64,000 nt of DNA. Source: Hyphomicrobium_A sp963782555. Lineage in GTDB: Bacteria > Pseudomonadota > Alphaproteobacteria > Rhizobiales > Hyphomicrobiaceae. The position numbers and the translations under genes were made by a program. Every line of letters starts with the position of its first letter. Position 1 is the first letter of the stretch. The notes beneath the pieces were generated by a model. The model searched no databases. It was given only the letters and a program-made list of their open reading frames with translations, and had not been told where the DNA came from. The stretch covers positions 372,001 to 436,000 of the forward strand of contig CAWAKB010000001.1 in NCBI GenBank assembly GCA_963782555.1. Direction: 5' to 3'. This document shows, piece after piece, positions 18,351 through 28,389 of this stretch.

Positions 18351-21300
18351 ATGGCGACCGACACAAGGAGAACTGCTCGAGGAATCGCTCCCAGCGGAAA
18401 TGCCGGCCGCTTCGACGTGAAGGGGCTAGCGCGTGCCAGCGGTCTAAATTTCGACGGCGTCTCACTCGATGAACCCGGCAGCAACTCCGCCCACAATCGC
18501 TTCAACGTCGCTGCAGCAGCGACGGACGGGATCGAGCAAGCGCGTAGGGGCGACGGCAAGTCACTGCTCTCCCAACCAACGATCACTGTCGGTACGCTTG
18601 CTCTAGCTCAGTCGGCGACCACGGCTGTCGAAGCGGGCGGCCGGACAACCGCGCCCAACGTCGCGCCGCCGACCGCAGACGCGCTCAACGCAACGAAACT
18701 CTCCGCCGTTTTAGATGCCCACCATCTGGCGCCCGGATCGACGGGAAGCAGCGCGCCTTTGCCCCTGATCAATACCCTCACGGTGACACAAGGTCAGGCG
18801 GCCCAGAGCTTGGGCGAGGAGTCAAGCGCCAGCGCCACCTCGGATTCAGGCTCCAACGCTGACAGCTCCGCGACTGCGACCGCTGCCTCGGTTGTCACTT
18901 TCGAGAACCTGGACAATAGTGGGGCGACAACGACGAACGGCGATGACACGACTACAACGGTGACTCTCGATGATGCTGTGGCCGGCGGTACTCCTGGCAC
19001 GGCCACCATCACGGCACATGTGGACCATGCGGTCACCGGCGACGACCTTATTCTGAACCTGTCGAACGGCGCGACAATCACAATAGCGGTCGGGGCGACT
19101 AGCGGCACGTCTGGTTCGTTTGCCGCACTAGCAGACGCGACGATCGGCATCACCAGTCAATCTGGCGGCGCTTTTACGGCGCTAGACACCTCCGACACGG
19201 CGTTGGTGGCAATCAACAATGCGCCGGTGAATGCTTTCCCCGGCGCACAGACGGTCGCCGAAGATACTGATCTTGCGATCACTGGGCTATCGATTAGCGA
19301 CGCGGATGCCGGCAGCGCAATCAGCATAACCGTCGCGCTTTCGGTGGCGAACGGTACGCTGACGGTGTCGCCGGCGGGCGGGGCGGCAGTATCGGGAAGC
19401 GGCACCGGCTCGGTCACGCTGACCGGGTCGATCGACGAGATCAACACGACGTTGGCCGCAGCGGACAATGTCGTCTACAGGGGCGCCCCCGACTTTAATG
19501 GTAACGACACGCTTTCCATCACGACCGACGACCACGGTAACACAGGCATCGATCCTGGGCTGACCGGCACCACAAGCAGCGAGCAGGATGCTGACACGGT
19601 GCCGATCACGGTCACCGCGGTCAACGACGCGCCGGTGGCGACAATCACGCCAGCGAGCTACAGCGCGAGCGAGCAGACCAGCCTCAACCTGAAGAACAAT
19701 GGGCTGGCCATCGGCGACGTGGACGCGGCCTCTGGGTCGATGACTGTGACGCTGTCGGTGAGCGAGGGCACGCTGACGGTGACGCCCGGCGGCAGCGGGG
19801 CGGTGGTCAGCGACAGCGGCACGCCGTCGGTGACGATCACGGGCACGCTGGCGCAGATTGACCATCTCCTGAATTCCGACGCCACCAGCATGGTGAGCTA
19901 CAGCGACAACACCGATACGCCGAGCCCGAGCGCGACCCTGACGCTCAGCGTGCACGACAACGGCAACGCCGGCGGCGGCGATCTGCTGGCAAGTGACACC
20001 GCGACTATCAACATCGCCGCGGTCAACGACGCGCCGGTGCTGAGCCTTACGCCGATCGTCAGCCACAATGTCCAGGACCAATTCGCCTCGCAGGCTTACG
20101 ACCTCAATACCGGAGATGTGAACTGGAGCGGTAGCTGGACGGAGAGCGAGAGCACGTCTCCAACCTCTGGTTCCATCCGAATTGCCGACCCCGACGTCGC
20201 AGGCACGAATCTGGCGCTAAGGCTCGGCGATGACACGAACTCGGTGACGGCGGACGTCACCATTGTTCGCAGCGCCGATCTCACGGGCGCTACATCGGCG
20301 ACGCTGAGCTTTGACTATGATCAGGTCAAAGCCAACTCCGGCGAGGACCTAATCGTCAACGCGTGGAATGGCTCCGACTTCGTCGAAATCGGCCGAATTC
20401 TCGGAGCCTCAGCCGACGGCTTGGGTAGCTTCAGTGCTGCGTTGGACCAGGCCTACATTGCTGCCGACACGCAGATCCAGTTTGTCGCCATGGGCAGCTT
20501 AGATTCCAATGAGTTCTACTATGTTGACAACGTCAATATCGCCTACACCAACGAGCCCAGCTTTACCGAAGGCGGCCCCGCCCTCGTTCTCGACGGCGGC
20601 GCCATGGTCAGCGATAGCGAGCTCGACGCCTTAAACAACTATGACGGGGCAACGCTTACAGTAGCGCGCAATGGCGCAGCGAACGCAGAGGATGAATTCA
20701 GCGGCAGCGGCCCGTTGTCGCTCAGCGCCGGCGACGTCGTCTACGACAGCGCCACTGTTGGCACCTACACGCAAAGTAGCGGCATGCTCGTCATTGCCTT
20801 CAATGGCAACGCCACCAATGCGCAGGTCGACGGCGTTCTGCAGAATATCGCTTACTCCAACACCAGCGACGCGCCGCCCGCCTCGGTGGAAATCACATAC
20901 ACGTTCAGCGATGGTAACAGCGGCGCGCAGGGCAGCGGCGGGGCGCATTCGTCGAGCGGCAGCGTCGCGGTCGACCTCGTTGGCGTCAACGACGCACCGG
21001 CCATATCCGGTCTAACCATAAGCGAAAGCTCGATCGATTTCGTGGCAACCGATCCGGACAGCGCCACGCTGTCTCTGGTCAGTCCCTTCGACACTTCGTT
21101 TGGGGATCCTCACGTCAGCAGCGGCGCGGTCGCGAGCTTGACGCCGATGCAGCAAAGCTCGGTTGTCTCGGGCACGCTCGAGGTAACCGATGGTTTGGCC
21201 ACGGGGTCTGTGGTCGATCTCTACCTCGGCCGTAGCGCCGGCAATAGCTTCACGGCTGGCGACGTCGACACTGCCATCTACGGCTTCGCCGGCAAGGATA

Positions 21301-23588
21301 CGCTGACCGGAGGGCTAGGTAAGGACTGGATCTTCGGTGGTGACGGCAACGACACGATTGTAGGCGCCCAGAACGATTGGGTGCTCGATGGGGGCAACGG
21401 TACCGATACCCTCAAAGTCGGCCAGGACTTCGCAAGCACCAGCGACGCACAGATCGCAAACATCGAGAACGTCGCGCTGACGGCCGCCGCTACGTTGAAT
21501 CTCGCCAATCAAACCGAAAGCTTCACCATCACTGGATCCTCCGGCGCCGACACGATTGTTGCTGGCTCCGGCGACGATACCATCACAGGGGATGACGGCG
21601 CCGATACGATGACCGGCGGCGCCGGCGCGGACACCTTCATCATCAAGACCGGACAGTCCACAGCAACGCCCGGCGGCTCTGGAAATAACGGCACGATTAC
21701 GGGGTACGATGTTATTACCGACTTCGCGACGGGCACCGACACATTGGACCTGCAGGGAAACGTCGCCGTGGCGGTCAATACCGCGGGCACCAATGGTGCA
21801 GACTCGGCCCTGACCATCGACGGTCAAACCGTGAAATCGCACGCAATAACGAATGGCATCGTCACCTTCGATGACAACAATGCATTTAATGTCGCTTCGA
21901 TATTGAATTTGACGTCTCTTGCGGATGTTGCTGCCGCCGTCGATTATCTGAACGGAAATGACATCGGCGCGGCGCGGTCAACAGTTGCATTCATGGCCGA
22001 CCTCGCAGGTGTGACGAATACCTTTATCTATGAGCAAATTTCCAGTGGCACTCCGAGTTCGGAGAGCAAATATCTTTTGGTGGATCTTGAAAATGTCACT
22101 CTGACCAGTGGCGGCATCAGCTTGTCGTCCCTGGTCTCCGACGGACGTATCGCGCCCGCGGGTGTCGCCGGGGCGCCGATCAACCTCGCTCTGAGCGAGC
22201 CGGGGGATCACGTCGGCGCGGTCGCGGTGACCATCTCAAGTCTGCCGGACGGCTGGGCCGTGAGCGAAGGCGCCGACAATGGCCACGGCAGCTGGACGGT
22301 CGCGACTGACAACGTTGGTGCGCTGTCGATAACAGCGCCGGCGGATTATGCGGGCGCGATGACCTTCAACGTGGCGCTGAATTGGACCAACACCGACGGT
22401 TCGAGCGATTTCACCATGCTCGCCGACAATGTCGAAGCCTACGTGCCGGGCAACCCGATCTTCGCCATCGCCGGCGACGACAACCTGACCGGCTCGTCCG
22501 GTGCCGACCTCATGGTCTTCGCTCAGCCGATCGGCCACGACACAATATACAATTTTGATGTGGCGCATGATCAGGTCGATCTCATGGGGTTTGCCGGCAC
22601 GATGAGTTTCTCTGACACGGAAGCGCATCTGGCGAGCGACGGCAACGGCAGCGCAGTCCTCACGCTCGGCGAGGGCATGACCATCACCTTCTCAGGCACC
22701 GAGGCCGGCACCCTTGGTCCTGACAACTTTGCGTTCGACATGACGCCGGTGACGACCAATGCCGGCAACATGACGTTGGGCGATGGCACAATACTGCCGC
22801 TGTCCGGCATCGTGGAGAACAGCGGCACGATTGAGCTTAGTTCGCTTGGCGCCACCACGGAGCTTCAGATCGTTGATCGTGGCGTCACGTTGGAAGGCGG
22901 CGGCTCGCTCGTGTTCTCAGACAGTGGTGGAAACATCGTCTCCGGCATCGGGGCGGACGCACTGTTCACGAACGTCGACAATACGATCTCCGGCGCGGGC
23001 CACCTCGGAAACGGCCAGATGATGCTGGAAAACAGAGGGAGTATCCTCGCCTCGGGTGTCAACGCGCTTGAAATCGACACCGGCGCAAACCCAGTTATCA
23101 ACTCCGGTATTTTGGAGGCCACTGGCAACGGCGGCCTAGTCATTCACGGCAATCTGTCGAATTCCGGTCTGTTGTGGGCCAACGGCGGCAATATCACCAT
23201 CAAGGGAGATGTGACCAGCAGCGGCTCCGCGCTCATTACTGGCGACGCCGCGTTCGAGTGCGACGGTCAGTTTTCTGCAACTATAACCATTGACACCAAC
23301 GCCAGCGCGACACTGGCGTTCAAAGGCGCTGCCGATTTTGGCGGCGCGATTGTGGGCTTCAACAGCGACGACCAGATCCACATCGCCGACATTGCCGCCG
23401 GGGACGCCACGCTCAGCTACGCCGCCAATTCGGACGGAACTGGCGGACTGCTGACCGTCAGCGATGGCACGCATGCCGCCACAATTGCCCTCGCCGGCCA
23501 ATATGCTGCAGGCGAGTTCCAATTAGCGAGCGATGCGGATGCGGGAACGGCAATTGTGTATGTCGCACACGACCATCATATAGTGTGA
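18351..23588 (+). CDS. Large cadherin-like/RTX type I-secreted protein (putative adhesin)
   Basis: A 1745-residue acidic, Asp/Gly/Thr-rich protein with no Sec signal peptide, as expected for type I secretion. After a disordered N-terminus come cadherin/VCBS-like beta modules marked by repeated VNDAP motifs (near residues 425, 560 and 880) and a jelly-roll-like insert (about 600-720). RTX nonapeptides follow: FGGDGNDTIVG near 985 and SGDDTITGDDGADTMTGGAG near 1075. The C-terminal 450 residues are unusual, with another Asp/Gly motif (AGDDNLTGSSGADLMVF), then an Asn/Gly-rich beta-helix-like stretch (ENRGSILASGVNALEIDTG), ending VAHDHHIV. The ATG is preferred to a TTG ten codons upstream; neither has a strong ribosome site. 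Followed by activator-like, ABC and HlyD genes, so it is the likely cargo. Confidence 0.85.
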   Translation: MATDTRRTARGIAPSGNAGRFDVKGLARASGLNFDGVSLDEPGSNSAHNRFNVAAAATDGIEQARRGDGKSLLSQPTITVGTLALAQSATTAVEAGGRTTAPNVAPPTADALNATKLSAVLDAHHLAPGSTGSSAPLPLINTLTVTQGQAAQSLGEESSASATSDSGSNADSSATATAASVVTFENLDNSGATTTNGDDTTTTVTLDDAVAGGTPGTATITAHVDHAVTGDDLILNLSNGATITIAVGATSGTSGSFAALADATIGITSQSGGAFTALDTSDTALVAINNAPVNAFPGAQTVAEDTDLAITGLSISDADAGSAISITVALSVANGTLTVSPAGGAAVSGSGTGSVTLTGSIDEINTTLAAADNVVYRGAPDFNGNDTLSITTDDHGNTGIDPGLTGTTSSEQDADTVPITVTAVNDAPVATITPASYSASEQTSLNLKNNGLAIGDVDAASGSMTVTLSVSEGTLTVTPGGSGAVVSDSGTPSVTITGTLAQIDHLLNSDATSMVSYSDNTDTPSPSATLTLSVHDNGNAGGGDLLASDTATINIAAVNDAPVLSLTPIVSHNVQDQFASQAYDLNTGDVNWSGSWTESESTSPTSGSIRIADPDVAGTNLALRLGDDTNSVTADVTIVRSADLTGATSATLSFDYDQVKANSGEDLIVNAWNGSDFVEIGRILGASADGLGSFSAALDQAYIAADTQIQFVAMGSLDSNEFYYVDNVNIAYTNEPSFTEGGPALVLDGGAMVSDSELDALNNYDGATLTVARNGAANAEDEFSGSGPLSLSAGDVVYDSATVGTYTQSSGMLVIAFNGNATNAQVDGVLQNIAYSNTSDAPPASVEITYTFSDGNSGAQGSGGAHSSSGSVAVDLVGVNDAPAISGLTISESSIDFVATDPDSATLSLVSPFDTSFGDPHVSSGAVASLTPMQQSSVVSGTLEVTDGLATGSVVDLYLGRSAGNSFTAGDVDTAIYGFAGKDTLTGGLGKDWIFGGDGNDTIVGAQNDWVLDGGNGTDTLKVGQDFASTSDAQIANIENVALTAAATLNLANQTESFTITGSSGADTIVAGSGDDTITGDDGADTMTGGAGADTFIIKTGQSTATPGGSGNNGTITGYDVITDFATGTDTLDLQGNVAVAVNTAGTNGADSALTIDGQTVKSHAITNGIVTFDDNNAFNVASILNLTSLADVAAAVDYLNGNDIGAARSTVAFMADLAGVTNTFIYEQISSGTPSSESKYLLVDLENVTLTSGGISLSSLVSDGRIAPAGVAGAPINLALSEPGDHVGAVAVTISSLPDGWAVSEGADNGHGSWTVATDNVGALSITAPADYAGAMTFNVALNWTNTDGSSDFTMLADNVEAYVPGNPIFAIAGDDNLTGSSGADLMVFAQPIGHDTIYNFDVAHDQVDLMGFAGTMSFSDTEAHLASDGNGSAVLTLGEGMTITFSGTEAGTLGPDNFAFDMTPVTTNAGNMTLGDGTILPLSGIVENSGTIELSSLGATTELQIVDRGVTLEGGGSLVFSDSGGNIVSGIGADALFTNVDNTISGAGHLGNGQMMLENRGSILASGVNALEIDTGANPVINSGILEATGNGGLVIHGNLSNSGLLWANGGNITIKGDVTSSGSALITGDAAFECDGQFSATITIDTNASATLAFKGAADFGGAIVGFNSDDQIHIADIAAGDATLSYAANSDGTGGLLTVSDGTHAATIALAGQYAAGEFQLASDADAGTAIVYVAHDHHIV

Positions 23589-23707
23589 CCGCTATTCGCT
23601 TTCGTCGAGGCATTTTAAAGTCTGCAGCCAATTGCAACTCATTTAATTGCCTTTAAAGACGAAGGGTGTCTAATTCACAGGGAGGGAGGAACGAGAGGAG
23701 CGCGGCT

Positions 23708-24388
23708 ATGTTCTTTGGTGGTAGACTCAAAGAGAAGGGTTGCGGCGCGGAGAATTCCAATTCGGACGTGACGGGCGCGCACCCCGCCACCGAGAAGGGC
23801 CCGTTCGGCGACGCCGAAGGGGAAAATTCGGCGCAGTCGCCCACGAACGTGATGGCGAATGCCGCGGCTTCGACTTCGTGCACCGCTGCGGAACCTGAAT
23901 CAGAGCTCGACCACGAAGAGGCCAACCGCCGCGCGGCTGCTGCGCGGGAGGTCTCTGCCACGTTTGGTGAGGTCGTGGCGCTCCTCATGCGCACGCCACC
24001 CTATAAGGAACTCTGGCTCACCGACCTTGAGTGGCTCGTCGTGCCGGCCCTCCTCAAGGGCCAGATCTCGGTCGCTACCAGACGGTCCAGCACCAACGGG
24101 GCGACAATGACCGTGGGCGCCGTTCTGTGGGCGCATGTCTCCGATGAGGTCGATAAGCGCCTCATCTGCCGGCCTGAAGAGACGATACGCCTCTCCGCCA
24201 AGGAATGGACGAGCGGCGATATCGTCTGGGTCGTGGCCAGCGCCGGAGATGGACGGGTGCTGGGCGAGATGCTGAAGCGTCTCTCCACAAAGGAGTGGGC
24301 CGGCAAGGATGTGCGGATCATGGTGCGCGGCAAGGACGGTAGGCCCACGGTCGCCAACCTGGCCGCCAGGGGCGCCGAAGCCGCATGA
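23708..24388 (+). CDS. HlyC-like toxin-activating acyltransferase homologue, catalytic residues replaced
   Basis: A 226-residue protein whose first 75 residues are low complexity; the rest aligns by eye with HlyC-type RTX toxin lysine acyltransferases: FGEVVALLMRTPPYKELW, LEWLVVPALLKGQ, VLWAHVSDEVDKRL, RLSAKEWTSGDIVWVV, WAGKDVRIMVRGKDG. HlyC moves an acyl chain from acyl-ACP to internal lysines of its protoxin, using His23 and Asp92. Here the His position (SSPLHRNW in HlyC) is Tyr99 and the Asp position (SGDRKWFID) is Ala177. The start follows a GAGGAG ribosome site. Lying between a type I cargo and its ABC exporter fits the family. It may be a pseudoenzyme or a divergent branch. Confidence 0.75.
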   Translation: MFFGGRLKEKGCGAENSNSDVTGAHPATEKGPFGDAEGENSAQSPTNVMANAAASTSCTAAEPESELDHEEANRRAAAAREVSATFGEVVALLMRTPPYKELWLTDLEWLVVPALLKGQISVATRRSSTNGATMTVGAVLWAHVSDEVDKRLICRPEETIRLSAKEWTSGDIVWVVASAGDGRVLGEMLKRLSTKEWAGKDVRIMVRGKDGRPTVANLAARGAEAA

Positions 24389-24470
24389 GGGATGGCGCCA
24401 GAGCGCCAGCGACAGCTTTGCGCAGCAATTCGTCGTGGGCCGGTCTGTTGTTGGTTGATTGTACCGAAAT

Positions 24471-26522
24471 ATGAGTGTCTCCATACGTCACGTTCTCCGT
24501 TTCCTATCCGCGCTGCTGGCGATAGCGACACTCTCCGCCATCCTTTTTGATGCGGCGCGCAGCTGGTCTGCCGGGGGCCCTTTCCTCGTCACGACGTTTG
24601 CCGATCTCATCCCAGCCGGCCACGTTCCCAACTGGGCACCCCTCTGGCTTCAAAAGGCTGTGCTCGGCTCCCCGGTTTGGCTCCTGACGGCTATCCTGTG
24701 GTTGCCGCTCGCAGCTCTCGCAAGGGCCCGAGCGGCACCGGCACCCGAAACCGGACGCGGTGTGGCTTTGCTTGCGCCCCGTCCTTCTCCCGTCGCTGGT
24801 ACGGGGAAATCCGAACTCCAAGGCGCCCTTTCTGCGTGTCGGGGCGCGTTTGCAGGCATCGGCCTATTCACAGCCGTCATCAACGTCCTCGCGCTGACTG
24901 GCTCCCTGTTCATGCTCGAGATCTATGACCGTGTCCTGCCGAGCCGGTCCGTGCCGACCCTCGTTGGCCTTGTCCTCCTCGTTGGCCTCTTGCTCTCAAT
25001 CCAGGGGATTCTCGACCTCATCCGCTCCCGCGTGCTGGTGCGCATCGGCGCCTCCCTCGATGTTGCTTTGAGCCGGCGCGTCTATACGAGCGTCGTGCGC
25101 CTGCCGCTGCACGTCGCAATCCATGGAGACGGGCTCCGGCCGCTTCGCGACCTCGACAGCCTACGTTCCTTCCTTTCCGGGCTTGGACCGACCGCGCTCT
25201 TCGATCTCCCATGGATCCCCTTCTATCTCGGCATCATCTTCGTCTTTCACTTCGAGCTCGGAGTAGTAGCTCTGTGCGGCGCATTGTTCCTTGTCGGCCT
25301 CACGCTTCTGACCGAAGTGTTGACGCGGAATCCCACGCGGACGGCATCGGAACACACCATGGAGCGTCACGGCCTCGCCGAGAGGGGCCTGCGCAACGCG
25401 GAGGTACTCGTCGCCATGGGCATGACCACGCGCATGGCCGATCATTGGGAGGCCGCGAACGAAACCTATCTCAAGAGCCAGCAGCGGGTCGCCGACGTGA
25501 CGGGCGGATTGGGCGCGGTCTCGAAGGTCGCCCGCGTTATGCTGCAGTCGGGCGTCCTTGGTGTTGGGGCCTATCTCGTCATCCACCAGGAGGCCACCGC
25601 TGGAATAATCATTGCCGCGTCAATCTTGACCGCGCGCGCTTTCGCTCCGGTTGACCTTGCCATCGCCCACTGGAAGGGGTTTGTCGCCGCGCGTCAGGGC
25701 TGGCGCCGGCTCACAAAACTCCTCGAGGCTCTTCCCGTAGCGTCGATCCACATGGCGCTTCCGAACCCGAGTACGGCTCTCAAGATAGAGGCATTGAGCG
25801 CCGCTCCACCCGGCGGCAACCGACTTGTCATCGCTGAAGTGGATTTCGCGCTCAAGTTCAGCCAAGGAGTTTGCGTGATCGGGCCGAGCGGCGCGGGAAA
25901 ATCGTCTTTGGCCCGGCTTCTCGTCGGTGTCTGGAGGCCGCTGCGGGGCAGGATCCGCCTCGACGGCGCAGAGCTCAACCAGTGGGGCGAGGAGGCACTG
26001 GGGCGACACATCGGTTATCTGCCCCAGGATGTGGAGCTCTTTGCCGGCACGATTGCCCAAAACATCGCCCGCTTCGATCATGCGCCCGACCCTGAGAAGG
26101 TGATCGCCGCGGCGCGAGCAGCCGGTACCCACGAGCTGATCGTCGGCCTTCACAAGGGGTATGATACCGAGCTTGATGGTCTAGGGCTTGGGCTCTCGGC
26201 GGGCCAGCAGCAGAGGATCGCGCTCGCTCGCGCCCTTTACGGCGACCCCTTCCTCGTCGTGCTTGATGAGCCCAACTCGAACCTCGACGCAGAGGGAGAA
26301 GCGGCGCTGACAACAGCGATACTCGGCGTGCGGAAGCGCGGCGGCATCGTCGTCGTCATCTCGCACCGGACGAACGCGCTTGCCGGCGTCGACATGGTCC
26401 TCATCATGAATCATGGGCGCGTCATGGCGTTCGGACGCAAGGACGAGGTGCTTAAGGCCAAGCTCCTGGCGGCACGGACGCCAATCAGGCCCTTCGCTGA
26501 AAGTGGAAGCCTCGCATCATGA
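24471..26522 (+). CDS. Type I secretion ABC exporter (PrtD/LapB-like permease-ATPase)
   Basis: A 683-residue inner-membrane exporter that drives one-step secretion of C-terminally signalled proteins. Unusually, an extra N-terminal part (about residues 1-85, two hydrophobic segments, with FLSALLAIATLSAILFDAAR) precedes the standard permease domain, which opens FAGIGLFTAVINVLALTGSL followed by FMLEIYDRVLPSRSVPTLVG. The ATPase domain has Walker A GPSGAGKSSLARLLVG near residue 470, Q-loop YLPQDVELF, signature LSAGQQQRIALARALYG, Walker B LVVLDEPNSNLD and the switch His in VISHR. There is no C39 peptidase domain. The ATG is preferred over a TTG four codons earlier. Its stop overlaps the ATG of the HlyD-like gene by four bases. 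Confidence 0.92.
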   Translation: MSVSIRHVLRFLSALLAIATLSAILFDAARSWSAGGPFLVTTFADLIPAGHVPNWAPLWLQKAVLGSPVWLLTAILWLPLAALARARAAPAPETGRGVALLAPRPSPVAGTGKSELQGALSACRGAFAGIGLFTAVINVLALTGSLFMLEIYDRVLPSRSVPTLVGLVLLVGLLLSIQGILDLIRSRVLVRIGASLDVALSRRVYTSVVRLPLHVAIHGDGLRPLRDLDSLRSFLSGLGPTALFDLPWIPFYLGIIFVFHFELGVVALCGALFLVGLTLLTEVLTRNPTRTASEHTMERHGLAERGLRNAEVLVAMGMTTRMADHWEAANETYLKSQQRVADVTGGLGAVSKVARVMLQSGVLGVGAYLVIHQEATAGIIIAASILTARAFAPVDLAIAHWKGFVAARQGWRRLTKLLEALPVASIHMALPNPSTALKIEALSAAPPGGNRLVIAEVDFALKFSQGVCVIGPSGAGKSSLARLLVGVWRPLRGRIRLDGAELNQWGEEALGRHIGYLPQDVELFAGTIAQNIARFDHAPDPEKVIAAARAAGTHELIVGLHKGYDTELDGLGLGLSAGQQQRIALARALYGDPFLVVLDEPNSNLDAEGEAALTTAILGVRKRGGIVVVISHRTNALAGVDMVLIMNHGRVMAFGRKDEVLKAKLLAARTPIRPFAESGSLAS

Positions 26523-27827
26523 CCGGCGATAACAGGACTGCAATTCGCTCGTCCATCCGGCACAATGCCGCCGTCGGAACGGCAGTTATCGTGTTCCTCC
26601 TCGGTGGCATCGTGGCGTGGGCTTCGACCACCGATATCTCGGGTGCGGTGATTGCCGCCGGCAGCGTAGTGGTCGATTCGAACGTGAAGAAGGTTCAGCA
26701 CCCGACGGGCGGAGTTGTCGCAGACCTGGACGTGCGTGAGGGCGACCAAGTGAAGAAAGGCGAGGTCGTGGTGCGCCTTGATGCGACGGTGACACGAGCC
26801 AACTTGGCCGTCGTTACCAAGGGTCTCGACGAGCTTCAGGCACGCAAGGCGCGACTCGAAACCGAACGCGACGGCCTAAATCACATCATCTTTCCCGACG
26901 ATCTCGAGCGCCGCGCCAGTCAGCCTGAAGTCGCGAGCATCATGCGGGGCGAGCGGAAGCTCTTCGAAAGTCGCCGCGAGGTGCGGAAAGGCCAGAAGGC
27001 TCAACTTAATCAGCGCATCGAGCAGCTCGAAAAGGAGTTGGGGGGCTACGAGGCCCAGGAGCACGCGAAATCCAAGGAGATCGCATTGATTGGGCGCGAG
27101 ATCGAGAGTTCGCGCGGGCTTTGGGATAAGAATTCTCATTCCGCTTTCCAAGTACACCGCCCTCCAGCGCGATGCTGCGCGCCTAGAGGGCGAACACGGA
27201 GTCCTGGTCGCGACCGAGTCTCAGATCAAAGGCAAGATTGCGGAGACCAAGCTTGAGATCATTCAGATCGATCGCGACATGACAAGCGAGGTTGGCCGCG
27301 ATCTGCGCGACGCGGATGCCAAGATCGGCGAGCTCGTCGAGCGCAAAGTCGCGGCCGAGGACCAATTGAAACGCGTCGAGATCCGCGCCCCGCAGGACGG
27401 GATCGTATACCAGCTCGCGGTGCATTCGCCCGGCGAGGTGATTGGCCCTGGAGACCCAGTTATGCTCATCGTGCCCCAGAAGGACGACCTTAAGGTCGAG
27501 GCAAAGGTCGCCCCCAAGGATGTCGTCAAGCTTGCAGTCGGTCAGACGGCGGACTTGAGATTCTCGGCCTTCAACCAGCGCACGACGCCTGAGATCGAGG
27601 GCACAGTCGCGCGCATTTCGCCCGACGCAACCGCAGATCAGCGCACGGGGCAATCATTCTACACAGTACGCATTGGCGTAAAGGCTAGCGAGCTTGCCAA
27701 GCTCGGCGCAGTCAAGCTCCTTCCGGGGATGCCCGTCGAGGTCTTCATAAAGACTGGCGAACGCAACGTGCTCTCCTACTTCCTGAAGCCGCTTGACGAT
27801 CAGGTCGCGCGTGCATTTAGGGAGTGA
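26519..27827 (+). pseudogene. HlyD/PrtE-type membrane fusion protein, single frameshift
   Basis: Periplasmic adaptor linking the ABC exporter to an outer-membrane channel. The first part has the N-terminal anchor (AVIVFLLGGIVAWASTTDIS), the barrel-lipoyl start (VQHPTGGVVADLDVREGDQV) and coiled-coil helices, and breaks at GLWDKN. The frame resumes one base over at LIPLSKYTALQRDAARLEGE and continues through LKRVEIRAPQDGIVYQLAVH and VMLIVPQKDDLKVEAKVAPK to a normal end. Removing one T of AATTCTC at 27133-27134 restores the family sequence WDKNLIPLSKY, so this is one inserted base, either real or a sequencing error. Translationally coupled to the ABC gene; a TolC-like channel gene is absent from the window. 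Confidence 0.88.
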
Positions 27828-28389
27828 TTTTGTTTGGCGGCTGCCGTAATAGACGAGGCGGAGTCACAAACCTCAAGCCGTGCCCCCGCGAAGGATGTGA
27901 CTTTGCTCCAACGACGGGTCTAGCCTCCGCCGACTTTGAACCGGCGTGCGCATTGGGAGGCCTAGGTCCGACGTCAGAACCCAGGGATTTCATGATGCAC
28001 TTGAGGTCGCGGAGGAAGCGCTCCCTGTTCTGTAGCGGCAAGGTATCGAGAATGTACCGATCTACCTGCTGAACGAGCGGCGCTGCAAGGCGCAGCGTCC
28101 GGCGCCCTTCCTCGGTCAACTTAAGAGCATATACGCGGGCATCGTTGTGCGCGCGCCGTCGCCGGAGCAGGCCCTTCCGTGTCATTCGCTGAACGAGGTC
28201 GGTCACTGTCGACCGATCGATCCCGGTTCGCGCAACAAGATCGACTTGGCTCAAGCCTTCTTTCTCATCCACTGCGGAAAGAATTGCGAATTGTCGTGGA
28301 GTGAGATCTCCATCGGCCATTGCTTGCTGAAAGGCCTCGCCCGCGCATTGCCATGCCCGATGAAGCAAATGCAGCGGTGAATGATCCAT
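27817..28389 (-). CDS. MarR family transcriptional regulator
   Basis: A 190-residue winged-helix regulator. The MarR fold is clear: LTPRQFAILSAVDEKEGLSQ, the recognition helix region VDLVARTGIDRSTVTDLVQR, the wing KGLLRRRRAHNDARVYALKL and LTEEGRRTLRLAAP. A basic, disordered tail of about 45 residues, long for the family, extends into the convergent HlyD-like gene, whose last 11 bases it overlaps. I prefer the ATG after GGAAG to one nine codons upstream that lacks a ribosome site. It may regulate the secretion locus, but it points away from it and no operator is proven. Confidence 0.87.
   Translation of the reverse strand: MDHSPLHLLHRAWQCAGEAFQQAMADGDLTPRQFAILSAVDEKEGLSQVDLVARTGIDRSTVTDLVQRMTRKGLLRRRRAHNDARVYALKLTEEGRRTLRLAAPLVQQVDRYILDTLPLQNRERFLRDLKCIMKSLGSDVGPRPPNAHAGSKSAEARPVVGAKSHPSRGHGLRFVTPPRLLRQPPNKITP

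Noticed and set aside
24388..28389. TolC-like outer-membrane channel for the type I system
   Set aside because: Searched for among the locus genes; none is present, so the channel must be encoded elsewhere.
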